The notes beneath the pieces are model-generated. The model was not told the origin of the DNA and searched no databases. It saw nothing but the letters and a program-made list of their open reading frames with translations. This document shows positions 1 to 6,426 of a stretch of DNA of 13,971 nt, one piece after another. Within the stretch, counting starts at the first letter, position 1. Every line of letters starts with the position of its first letter. The DNA lies in NCBI GenBank assembly GCA_002279765.1, contig NCCR01000107.1:1-13971 (forward strand). Direction: 5' to 3'. The position numbers and the translations under genes were made by a program. The DNA comes from Verrucomicrobia bacterium 12-59-8. Its GTDB lineage: Bacteria > Verrucomicrobiota > Verrucomicrobiae > Verrucomicrobiales > Verrucomicrobiaceae.

Positions 1-173
1 GTGTCGAGCTTCAAGGAGGCGGCGTAGTCGATGAACTGGGCGGCTTTCCAGCCGGTGGCGCGGACGGCGAAGTGATCGAGGCCGAGGGCGAGCTTGGAGC
101 CGGTGGCAGCCTGGGAGAGGGAGGCTGCGGCGGTGGCGGCGAGGGATTGCGCGAGGAAGGTGCGGCGGTTCAT
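1..173 (-). CDS. Tat-exported TIM-barrel protein, sugar phosphate isomerase/epimerase-like (5' part only)
   Basis: Only the first 57 codons are present; the gene runs off the left edge. The N-terminus begins MNRRTFLAQSLAATAAASLS, a twin-arginine (Tat) signal: an RR-T-F-L motif, then an Ala-rich hydrophobic stretch ending near residue 22. The mature part contains LALGLDHFAVRATGWKAAQ followed by an IDYAASLKLD segment. This matches my recollection of the first beta strand and helix of xylose-isomerase-like TIM-barrel proteins (AP endonuclease family 2 fold), which are common as Tat-exported proteins in Verrucomicrobia and Planctomycetes. Those proteins probably act on sugars in the periplasm, but the substrate cannot be told from this fragment. 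A second in-frame ATG at 182 would add three residues (MPA); 173 is preferred because it puts the RR motif right at the N-terminus. Neither start has a clear ribosome-binding site. Confidence 0.7.
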   Translation of the reverse strand, partial: MNRRTFLAQSLAATAAASLSQAATGSKLALGLDHFAVRATGWKAAQFIDYAASLKLD

Positions 174-366
174 GGCGGGCATGCTAGTGGGAAAGTGAAA
201 AGGGGCGGAGGGCGATTTCACCGGGCTCGGATGAGAGGCGGAGGATTGACGATTGATGAGCAATCGATTTTTGATTGTCGAGGTTCGGAACTTCCGCAGT
301 TGGTACGCTGGGGAGGGGTGTCACTCAGTGTGTGAGGAAGAGGACGATTTTATCTCTCGCTGGGTG

Positions 367-1002
367 TTAGCGTATGATCAATTTGACTGCGCCCTGGCCT
401 TGGCGGTCGTCGGCGGAGGAGACGAGGATTTGGGCGAGGTGGTGGCCGCTGCGCCAGGGGGCGCCGTTGATGGGCTTGACCTGAAGGAGGTAGGCACCGG
501 TGCCGACGTTGCGGAAGGAGGTGATGTTGTTGCTGAAGGGTGCCTGCTGGCCGGGGACTTCGAAGTATTCCATCAGGGTGAAGTGGTCTTTGGTCAGGTC
601 GGTGACTGGCCAGCCGCCGCTGCTGACGAGGACGAGGATGTTGGCGGGGTGGGAGTTGCCGTTGGCGGCGGCACCTGCCGATGCCTGGGCGGCAATGGTC
701 AGCGCCGTGGCACCGCCTACGCCGGTTTTCATGATGACCTTGGTGGCGGGCGCAGGTGCAGGGGTGACAGGTTTTGGAGCTGGTGCTTCAAAGACGGGTT
801 TCAAGACTGGCGCGGGCTCTGGCTTTTTGGCGGGTGCGACAGGCGCTGGTTTGGCAACGGCCTTGGGTTTCACGACCTCCGTTTTCTTTTTGGCCGGGGC
901 TGCCTGTTTCACTGGCAGTGGTTTCTTCTGCACCATGGCTGGCTGTTTGGATGCGGCAGGCTTTTTAGCAGGTGCCTTCTTGGGAGCAGGTTTTTTGGCC
1001 AT
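367..1002 (-). CDS. Hypothetical protein: H1-like Lys/Pro/Ala-rich tail plus C-terminal globular domain
   Basis: This is a 211-aa protein of no family I recognise. Residues 1-90 are almost only K, P, A and V, with repeated PAKK, APKK and KPAP units, resembling histone-H1-like or AlgP-like tails. Residues 91-117 are an Ala/Gly-rich stretch that is mildly hydrophobic but not a convincing membrane segment. Residues 118-211 look like one globular, beta-rich domain, with alternating hydrophobic strands such as NILVLVSSGGWPV, GAYLLQVKP and AVKLIIR. The pattern GGWPVTDLTKDHFTL recalls Ig-like extracellular modules, but this is only a visual impression. The ATG at 1002 has no clear Shine-Dalgarno sequence. 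The gene is divergent from the cell-wall operon and separated from the next minus-strand gene by 193 bp, so it is probably transcribed alone. The basic tail could bind nucleic acid or an acidic polymer, or cross the cell wall as a flexible linker; the sequence does not decide. Confidence 0.65.
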   Translation of the reverse strand: MAKKPAPKKAPAKKPAASKQPAMVQKKPLPVKQAAPAKKKTEVVKPKAVAKPAPVAPAKKPEPAPVLKPVFEAPAPKPVTPAPAPATKVIMKTGVGGATALTIAAQASAGAAANGNSHPANILVLVSSGGWPVTDLTKDHFTLMEYFEVPGQQAPFSNNITSFRNVGTGAYLLQVKPINGAPWRSGHHLAQILVSSADDRQGQGAVKLIIR

Positions 1003-1250
1003 GATGATGGATGGGTCGTAATTGTTTCAATTTCCGCGAGGCTAGCAATACTTCGTGCTCTCTGTCGAGATTCCTCTTGGGATAGAGACCCAAATATTAA
1101 GAGATCAGAAAAGTAGAAGACGGGATTTAAGTGCTTCTGTTTCATGGTTTGGGTGAAGCAGCGGGAAAAAGATTGAGATCGGTTTTGTGGCCTAGCGATT
1201 GCGTGATAGACTCAATTTGAGGGTATCTCTAAAACCTCTAGTTGCTCGAA

Positions 1251-1277
1251 TGAACAGTATTCTCATCATTCTATAAT
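1251..1277 (+). promoter_or_regulatory. Candidate sigma-70-type promoter for the dcw operon
   Basis: A perfect TATAAT hexamer lies at 1272-1277 in the A/T-rich part of the upstream region. The -35 side is weak: TGAACA at 1251-1256 with a short 15-nt spacer is the best match. Transcription from here would start near 1284 and give an rsmH leader of roughly 385 nt. It is the only consensus-quality -10 box I see upstream of the ten-gene operon, but the poor -35 keeps the call tentative. Confidence 0.4.
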
Positions 1278-1461
1278 GAGGTGAAAATTCTGAAAATAGA
1301 CGATTGCCAAGGATGCGGTCTGTCGATTATAAGGAATGGTTAGAATTTTAGGTTTACGGCCTTTCTGCCATGCATTGCCTATTCGACAGCTCTGCAAATT
1401 CGTTTCTTTGATGAACGCGCCCACTACAATTGGTTTCCCTTTGTCGCGACTCTCTCCTCGG

Positions 1462-1477
1462 CCTGCCCGACGGGAGG
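1462..1477 (+). other. Small hairpin in the rsmH leader
   Basis: CCT at 1462-1464 and CCC at 1466-1468 can pair with GGG at 1472-1474 and AGG at 1475-1477. This leaves G1465 bulged and a GAC loop. No T run follows, so it is not a terminator; it may be part of a folded leader. Confidence 0.3.
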
Positions 1478-1554
1478 GTTCGTTCGTTGGGGAGTTGTTT
1501 GCTGGGATTTCCAGACTGATTGGATTTTCTCAAGTGGGAGGATGGGCTTGGTTC

Positions 1555-1617
1555 GGTGCCACCGATGCCATGGACGAGCAGATGCCGTGGGGCCGTGGCA
1601 CTCTGGTGACACGCCAG
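1555..1617 (+). other. Two adjacent leader hairpins
   Basis: The first is a long stem: 1555-1562 pairs with 1595-1602 (8 pairs, one of them G-U). An internal loop follows, then CCATGG at 1568-1573 pairs with CCGTGG at 1585-1590 (one G-U pair). The second abuts it: CTGGTG at 1603-1608 pairs with CGCCAG at 1612-1617 around an ACA loop. Two stacked hairpins directly before a G tract and the rsmH start suggest an RNA fold, possibly regulatory. Chance pairing in GC-rich DNA is the alternative. Confidence 0.35.
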
Positions 1618-1636
1618 GGGGCTGGGGGAGGGGGGG
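1617..1636 (+). promoter_or_regulatory. G-rich tract, potential G-quadruplex, upstream of rsmH
   Basis: Seventeen of 20 bases are G: five Gs, CT, five Gs, A, then seven Gs. The last run can be split into two triplets, so four G-triplets with short loops are available and a quadruplex is possible in the mRNA or the coding strand. It ends 32 nt before the rsmH ATG. A GGAGG inside it (1627-1631) is too far from the ATG to serve as its normal ribosome-binding site. Confidence 0.45.
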
Positions 1637-1668
1637 AAGTTCCGGAACCTGCTCCGCCTGAGTCTGCT

Positions 1669-2601
1669 ATGCGAAATCTGCCCTTTTATCATGCCCCCGT
1701 GCTGCTGGCGGAGGTGGTTGCGATGCTGCAGCCTGCCCCGGGTAAGCTTTTTTTCGACGGCACCCTTGGCGGTGGCGGGCATTCCGAGGCGCTGCTCCAG
1801 CATGGTGCGCGAGTGGTGGCGATGGATCAGGATGCGAATGCGCTGAAGCACGCGACCGAGCGGTTGAAGCCGTATGCAGCGCAGTTTTGTGCCTTGCGCG
1901 GCAATTTCCGCAACTTCCCGCAGATCGTCGAAGAGACCGGAGTTTCGGGTTTTGACGGGATGCTGGTGGATATTGGGGTGTCGAGCCATCAACTGGATGA
2001 TGCCGCACGCGGGTTCTCTTTTATGAGAGACGGTCCGCTGGATCTGCGCATGGACACCGAATCCGCACGCACCGCCGCAGACTTGGTGAATAGCGAGGAT
2101 GAGGCGGAACTGATGCGCATCTTCTTTGAGTATGGCGAGGAGCCCAATGCCCGGCGCATTGCACGGGCCATCGTCAAAGCGCGCATGATGGGACCCATTC
2201 GGACGACCTTCCAGCTTGCCGAGATCGTTTCCGTTGCCGCGCCGAAGCGCAGCAAGCGCCATCCGGCTACCCTGGTGTTTCAGGCACTGCGGATCGCGGT
2301 GAATGATGAGCTGGCTGCGCTGCACGATTTCCTTGCCGCAGCACCACGCTGGTTGAAGCCTGGCGGCAGGCTGGCGGTGATCTCCTTTCACTCGCTGGAA
2401 GACCGCATCGTCAAACAAACGCTGCAGCATCTTGCGGCGCCAACGATTGACCGCCCGGAGTGGCCGGAGGCGCGCAAAAACCCGGACTGCGTGCTGAAAC
2501 TTATCACGCGCAAGCCGATCCAGGCGACGCCCCAAGAGATCGAACTGAACCCACGTGCACGCAGCGCGGTGCTGCGCGTCGCTGAACGACTCCCCGCATG
2601 A
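1669..2601 (+). CDS. rsmH: 16S rRNA (cytosine-1402-N4)-methyltransferase RsmH (MraW)
   Basis: RsmH methylates the N4 of C1402 in the decoding centre of 16S rRNA using S-adenosylmethionine and is usually among the first genes of dcw clusters. The chosen start gives 310 aa, the usual family length, and opens with the typical MRNLPFYHAPVLLAEVV. The SAM-binding motif FDGTLGGGGHSEALL is at residues 29-43, followed by DQDANAL (53-59). The family signature DIGVSSHQLDDAARGFSF is at 101-118, with GPLDLRMD (122-129), GEEPNARRIARAI (156-168) and SFHSLEDRIVKQ (239-250). The frame remains open back to 1336, but the upstream in-frame ATGs at 1570 and 1582 would add Gly/Pro-rich sequence foreign to the family. 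There is no good Shine-Dalgarno at 1669. The stop overlaps the next start by 4 nt. Confidence 0.97.
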   Translation: MRNLPFYHAPVLLAEVVAMLQPAPGKLFFDGTLGGGGHSEALLQHGARVVAMDQDANALKHATERLKPYAAQFCALRGNFRNFPQIVEETGVSGFDGMLVDIGVSSHQLDDAARGFSFMRDGPLDLRMDTESARTAADLVNSEDEAELMRIFFEYGEEPNARRIARAIVKARMMGPIRTTFQLAEIVSVAAPKRSKRHPATLVFQALRIAVNDELAALHDFLAAAPRWLKPGGRLAVISFHSLEDRIVKQTLQHLAAPTIDRPEWPEARKNPDCVLKLITRKPIQATPQEIELNPRARSAVLRVAERLPA

Positions 2602-2984
2602 AAGCACGCACGCGCAACCGCTACCGCAACAGCCTGGGCCTTTCCACGATCACGGCGATCTTGATTGTCGTGGCTTCGCTCGCGCTCGTGGGCCTGGGCA
2701 TCGTCGTGAGCAAGAACCGGGTGCGTGCGCTGGGCGAAGAGCAGCGCAAGGTCGAAGCCGAAATGCGCCTGCTGAACACGGAGATTCTCGCCCTGAACAA
2801 CCGGATTGAAACGATGCTCACGCGTGACCGAGTGCAGCCGCGTCTCACCAATGCAGGCACCCTGCTGCGTCCGATCACGAAGCATGGCATTCTTCTTCTC
2901 AAACCGTTGCCTGAACAGCCAGCGAAAGCCGCTGCACCGGCTGCGGACCCATCTGTCGCCCATAACATGCCCAAGGCCCCGTGA
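2598..2984 (+). CDS. ftsL: FtsL-like bitopic cell-division protein
   Basis: This 128-aa protein is identified by position and architecture rather than by strong sequence motifs, as is usual for FtsL. A short basic cytoplasmic end (MKARTRNRYR) is followed by one membrane segment at about residues 15-37. A charged heptad-like region at about 41-75 (EEQRKVEAEMRLLNTEILAL) should form a coiled coil. The last 25 residues are Pro/Ala-rich. It sits exactly between rsmH and ftsI, where ftsL lies in many bacteria. In known systems FtsL pairs with FtsB and FtsQ and helps activate FtsW-FtsI at the septum. The ATG overlaps the rsmH stop (ATGA) and the stop overlaps the ftsI GTG, so its expression is translationally coupled. 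A different short coiled-coil membrane protein in the ftsL position cannot be excluded. Confidence 0.75.
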   Translation: MKARTRNRYRNSLGLSTITAILIVVASLALVGLGIVVSKNRVRALGEEQRKVEAEMRLLNTEILALNNRIETMLTRDRVQPRLTNAGTLLRPITKHGILLLKPLPEQPAKAAAPAADPSVAHNMPKAP

Positions 2985-4843
2985 GTCAGCCCCTGCCCAA
3001 TCAAATCCAGCTTCGCCGTGATCGTCCGGTTTGCCGCCGCATGCTGCTGCTGCTGTTTGTGCTGCTGGCGGGTTTTTCCCTGGTGACGTGGCGTCTCGCT
3101 GTGATCCAGATCAAGGAATCAGCGCGCCTTGCGGCCCTCGCGGCCAAGAAATATCAGCGGCACGTTGTTTTGCCGGCGCATCGAGGTGCCATCAAGGATC
3201 TGAGCGGTGAATACCTCGCGCATGATGAAGATGTGCATGAACTCTACACGGACCGCACGCACTTGCGTGAGGTGATCACGGTACGGCATCAACTGGCCGC
3301 CATTCGGAAAGTGAAGGCCGTGGAACTGCGTGAGCAGCTTGGTGATGCGGAGACCCTTGCGGCCTACCATGATCACGTCGCCAAGGTGCTGGCTGGCATT
3401 CTGCCGCTGCCGGAAAAAGAAATCCGCAGCCAGATTGCTTCAGACAAGCCTGAAATCGTCCTCGCGAAACAGGTGGATGAAGAAACTGCGAAGGAATGGA
3501 GCGACTTGTTCAAGAAGTCGCACGTTTTCGGCATCTACATGCGACCTACGGTGGCACGACGCTTCCCGGCTCAAGATCGCCTGTCGCTGGTGCTTGGCAT
3601 CACAGACACCGGCAACAAGGGCCGCTGGGGGGTCGAAAAACTCATGGATGCCAGACTTACAGGCAGTCCCGGGGAGCAGTTGATCGAGCGTGACAAGTCT
3701 GGCCACGAACTTCCCTCATACCGCAGTCAGGTCAGCGAGCCGCAGCACGGCAGCGATGTGCATCTCACCATCGACATGCAATTGCAGGACAACGTCGAGG
3801 CCATCTGTGAGCGTGCGTGGAAGGCCAACAACGCCCGCCGGGTGGTGATCGTCGTGACCGAGCCGTCCACGGGAACTGTTCTTGCCATGGCGGCGCGCCC
3901 GCACCGTGATTTGAGCAACCCGGATGTCAGCACGTGGACCAATCACGCCATCGCAGAGCCGTATGAACCGGGCTCGATCTTCAAGGTGGTCACGCTGGCG
4001 GCGGCGCTGGATAATCGCAAAGTCACTCCCGGGGAGATGATCGACTGCGGCAACATGTACTACGAGGACCCTGTGCGGAAGGTGAAACTCAGTGACGACG
4101 AACCTTTGGGCATGCAAACTGTCAAGGGAGTGCTGGTGCATTCGAGCAACATTGGCATGTATAAAATCAGCAAACGTGTTGGACAGGACATGATGCTCGA
4201 CTATGCCACAAGGTTTGGTTTTGGTGCTCCCACCGGAATCGGTCTCGTCGGCGAAAAAGCCGGTCGTTTCAATACCGGCAAGTGGAGCAACACCACCTAC
4301 TCACGCATGCCTATTGGATATGAAGTATCAGTCACCCCGCTGCAGATGTGCATGGCCTACGGAGCCATTGCCAACGGCGGCGTGCTCATGAAGCCGCGGC
4401 TCATCGACCGCATCGTCAAGCCGAATGGCGAGACCGAGGTTATCCCGCCCCAGCCGGTATGGCAGGTCTGCACGGCCAAGACCGCCGCTTCCCTGCGCGA
4501 TTTCCTCGAAGGTGTCGTCCTGGAAGGCACCGGCAAACGCGCGGCACTGCCCGATGTTCGAATCGGTGGCAAAACCGGCACCACCCGCCGCTACGATCCT
4601 GAGAAGAAACGTTACATCGACGGAACCTACCTCACCTCATTCGTTGGCATGGCTCCGATCGACAATCCCAAGCTCGTCTGCCTGGTGATGCTTGATGACC
4701 CGAAAGCCGAAAGCTCCGCCATGGTTCGCGGCGGTCGTGTTGCGGCCCCTATTTTTGCTGAAATCGTGCGGGAGACGCTCGATCATCTGGCCATTCGCAA
4801 CGAACGCCCCGTCAAGGTGGCAGCTAAAGGAGGCGTTCAATGA
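2981..4843 (+). CDS. ftsI: Septal peptidoglycan transpeptidase FtsI (class B PBP)
   Basis: FtsI (PBP3 type) crosslinks septal peptidoglycan on the periplasmic side together with FtsW. The 620-aa product has a short cytoplasmic end and a membrane segment at about residues 21-39. A dimerisation domain starts with the typical HRGAIKDLSGEYLA (67-80). The transpeptidase domain carries all three penicillin-binding motifs: SIFK with the acyl-ester serine at 332-335, SSN at 388-390 and KTGT at 531-534. There are no PASTA domains after the catalytic domain, as in Gram-negative FtsI. Translation starts at GTG, overlapping the ftsL stop as GTGA. The dimerisation region (about 80-250) is Lys/Glu-rich and less typical than the catalytic part. 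Paralogous class B PBPs such as Spo VD or PBP2 types are less likely given the cluster position. Confidence 0.95.
   Translation: MSQPLPNQIQLRRDRPVCRRMLLLLFVLLAGFSLVTWRLAVIQIKESARLAALAAKKYQRHVVLPAHRGAIKDLSGEYLAHDEDVHELYTDRTHLREVITVRHQLAAIRKVKAVELREQLGDAETLAAYHDHVAKVLAGILPLPEKEIRSQIASDKPEIVLAKQVDEETAKEWSDLFKKSHVFGIYMRPTVARRFPAQDRLSLVLGITDTGNKGRWGVEKLMDARLTGSPGEQLIERDKSGHELPSYRSQVSEPQHGSDVHLTIDMQLQDNVEAICERAWKANNARRVVIVVTEPSTGTVLAMAARPHRDLSNPDVSTWTNHAIAEPYEPGSIFKVVTLAAALDNRKVTPGEMIDCGNMYYEDPVRKVKLSDDEPLGMQTVKGVLVHSSNIGMYKISKRVGQDMMLDYATRFGFGAPTGIGLVGEKAGRFNTGKWSNTTYSRMPIGYEVSVTPLQMCMAYGAIANGGVLMKPRLIDRIVKPNGETEVIPPQPVWQVCTAKTAASLRDFLEGVVLEGTGKRAALPDVRIGGKTGTTRRYDPEKKRYIDGTYLTSFVGMAPIDNPKLVCLVMLDDPKAESSAMVRGGRVAAPIFAEIVRETLDHLAIRNERPVKVAAKGGVQ
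4826..4833 (+). promoter_or_regulatory. Strong ribosome-binding site of murE
   Basis: AAAGGAGG lies inside the last codons of ftsI, 6 nt before the murE ATG at 4840. It is the clearest Shine-Dalgarno sequence in the operon; most other genes here have weak or no visible ones. It fixes the murE start and suggests murE can be translated independently of coupling. Confidence 0.75.
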
Positions 4844-6426
4844 TACTTCGCGACATTATTCCCTATCTCGACAAGCCGGCGGTTTCCGGCAGCCTCGACA
4901 CTGACATCACCGGCTTTGCGTACGACTCGCGACTGGTTGGCCCAGGCATCGCCTTCGTCGCCATTCGTGGCACGCATGTTGATGGCCATGCCTTCATTGG
5001 CAAGGCGATCGAACTTGGTGCAGCGGCGATCATTGCCGAACAGGCCCCGGCGGATGACTGCACAGTGCCCTGGGTGCATGTGCGCCACTCACGCATCGCT
5101 CTTGCGCAGGCTGCTGCGACGCTGAACGGCTTCCCGGCCAAAGGGCTCACCATTGCCGGTGTGACCGGCACCAACGGCAAGACCACCACGGCCTTTCTGC
5201 TGCACCATCTGTTCAATGCCGCGCAGATGCGCAGCGGATTGCTGGGCACGGTGTTTTATGACCTCGGTGACGGTGAGCACATGCCTGCCACACACACCAC
5301 GCCCGAATCACTTGAAATCCAGGGTCTGCTGGCAGGCATGCGTGGCAACGGTTGTCGCGCCTGCGTCATGGAGGTTTCCTCCCACGCGCTGGATCAGGAC
5401 CGCATCTATGGCCTGCCCTTTGCGGCCGCCATTTTCACGAACCTGACGCAGGACCATCTCGACTACCACGGCACGATGGAGAAGTACTTCGAGGCCAAGG
5501 TGAAGCTGTTTCAAATCACTGCGGATTCATCGCCGCGCACGGCCCTGATCATCAATGGTGACGACTCCTGGGGGCGCAAGCTCGCCCAACGTTTCGAGCA
5601 CACCGGTCGCGTCGTCCGTTTCGGCTTCGGTGTTGGTTGTGACTATCGCGCCATCAATGTCCGCTACGATGTCACCGGCACCACGTTCGAGCTTGAAGCG
5701 AAAGGCCGTAGCTATCTGGTGCGCCTGCCGCTCATCGGCGATTTCAATGTTTACAACGCTCTTGGTGCGCTGGCTGCCACGCAGGGAGTCGGATTGAACA
5801 TGCGTGAAGCTATCAAGCACCTGCAAAACGCCCCGCAGGTGCCCGGACGCATGGAGCGCGTGTCTGACAATTCACGTTTCCAGGTCTTCGTCGATTACGC
5901 GCATACACCGGACGGTCTGGAAAATGCCCTGCGCACCGCGCGTGCGCTGCGGCCGCGTCGTCTCATCACGGTGTTTGGCTGCGGCGGGGACCGGGATCGC
6001 ACCAAGCGTCCGAAAATGGCCGCAGCGGCAGAAGCCGGCAGCGACATTTGCGTACTCACCTCTGACAATCCGCGCACCGAAGATCCCCAGCAGATTTTGA
6101 ACGACGCCAAGGCCGGCTTCGCCCGTCCGCAAAAACACGCCATCATTGTGGACCGTCGTGAGGCCATCCAGACCGCGATGAAGAATGCGTGGGATGGCGA
6201 TCTGGTGCTCATTGCCGGCAAGGGACACGAGGACTATCAGGACATTCAGGGTAAAAAGCATCCATTCGATGATCGCAAAATCGCCCGATACTTCCTTCAC
6301 CAACTTAAAGCTGACCGTGCTGCCGAGCGCGAAGAAAAAGACGCTGAACGTGAAGCGATGCGTGGTGGTTTTGACCGCCCAGACCGCCCTGCGCCACCCG
6401 ATCGTCCTGACCGATTCAATCGATGA
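4840..6426 (+). CDS. murE: UDP-MurNAc-L-Ala-D-Glu: meso-diaminopimelate ligase MurE
   Basis: MurE adds the third residue of the stem peptide in the cytoplasm, using ATP. The 528-aa protein has the ATP loop GVTGTNGKTTTAF (107-119), the lysine of EAKVKLF that is normally carbamylated (about 220), and the motif DNPR at 409-412. DNPR is known to mark enzymes that accept meso-diaminopimelate rather than lysine. A KGHEDYQ motif follows at 461-467. The canonical protein ends near residue 490. About 38 residues follow, made of charged helix-like sequence (ADRAAEREEKDAEREAMR) and a repeated DRPDRP motif, which is unusual for MurE. The start overlaps the ftsI stop (ATGA) behind a strong ribosome-binding site, and the stop overlaps murF by 4 nt. 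Confidence 0.96.
   Translation: MILRDIIPYLDKPAVSGSLDTDITGFAYDSRLVGPGIAFVAIRGTHVDGHAFIGKAIELGAAAIIAEQAPADDCTVPWVHVRHSRIALAQAAATLNGFPAKGLTIAGVTGTNGKTTTAFLLHHLFNAAQMRSGLLGTVFYDLGDGEHMPATHTTPESLEIQGLLAGMRGNGCRACVMEVSSHALDQDRIYGLPFAAAIFTNLTQDHLDYHGTMEKYFEAKVKLFQITADSSPRTALIINGDDSWGRKLAQRFEHTGRVVRFGFGVGCDYRAINVRYDVTGTTFELEAKGRSYLVRLPLIGDFNVYNALGALAATQGVGLNMREAIKHLQNAPQVPGRMERVSDNSRFQVFVDYAHTPDGLENALRTARALRPRRLITVFGCGGDRDRTKRPKMAAAAEAGSDICVLTSDNPRTEDPQQILNDAKAGFARPQKHAIIVDRREAIQTAMKNAWDGDLVLIAGKGHEDYQDIQGKKHPFDDRKIARYFLHQLKADRAAEREEKDAEREAMRGGFDRPDRPAPPDRPDRFNR

Larger units (their letters stand above)
1003..1668. other. Divergent intergenic region and probable rsmH leader
   Basis: These 666 bp separate the minus-strand hypothetical gene from rsmH. 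The left part, about 1021-1400, is visibly richer in A/T than the rest of the window and holds the best promoter candidate (TATAAT at 1272-1277). The right part, about 1440-1668, is GC-rich and contains hairpins at 1462-1477, 1555-1602 and 1603-1617, a G-rich tract at 1617-1636 and a perfect 10-bp palindrome at 1639-1648. No mraZ gene, tRNA or RNA gene I know is recognisable. The frame of rsmH happens to stay open back to 1336, but the 111 extra residues have no recognisable domain and match nothing expected of RsmH, so I read this as untranslated leader. Confidence 0.5.

Noticed and set aside
250..272. CGATTG/CAATCG hairpin followed by a T run, terminator-like on the + strand
   Set aside because: No + strand gene lies upstream of it; both neighbouring genes are on the minus strand, where no T run follows the stem.
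1094..1122. TAATAT on the minus strand as promoter of the 211-aa gene
   Set aside because: It matches only four of six -10 positions and has no acceptable -35 sequence.
909..1145. Short minus-strand frame overlapping the start of the 211-aa gene
   Set aside because: It overlaps the better-supported 211-aa gene in another frame and shows no domain or ribosome-binding site.
1534..1546. TGGGAGGATGGG as an MraZ binding box
   Set aside because: The two TGGG units are 8 nt apart rather than the 10-nt period known for MraZ boxes, there is no third unit, and no mraZ gene is present.
1336..1668. In-frame open extension of rsmH by 111 codons
   Set aside because: The extra residues have no family resemblance, include low-complexity Gly/Pro sequence and the G tract, and RsmH proteins normally start at the HAPVLL region reached from the ATG at 1669.
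1624..1668. Resemblance of the G-rich stretch plus TTCCGGAACC to the 5' core of RNase P RNA
   Set aside because: The other conserved RNase P RNA segments are missing and the required further 300 nt is occupied by the rsmH coding region.
1354..2607. Long open frame on the minus strand opposite rsmH (and similar ones opposite murF and mraY)
   Set aside because: These are antisense shadows in GC-rich coding DNA, rich in His, Arg and Gln without recognisable domains, and they cover confidently assigned genes.
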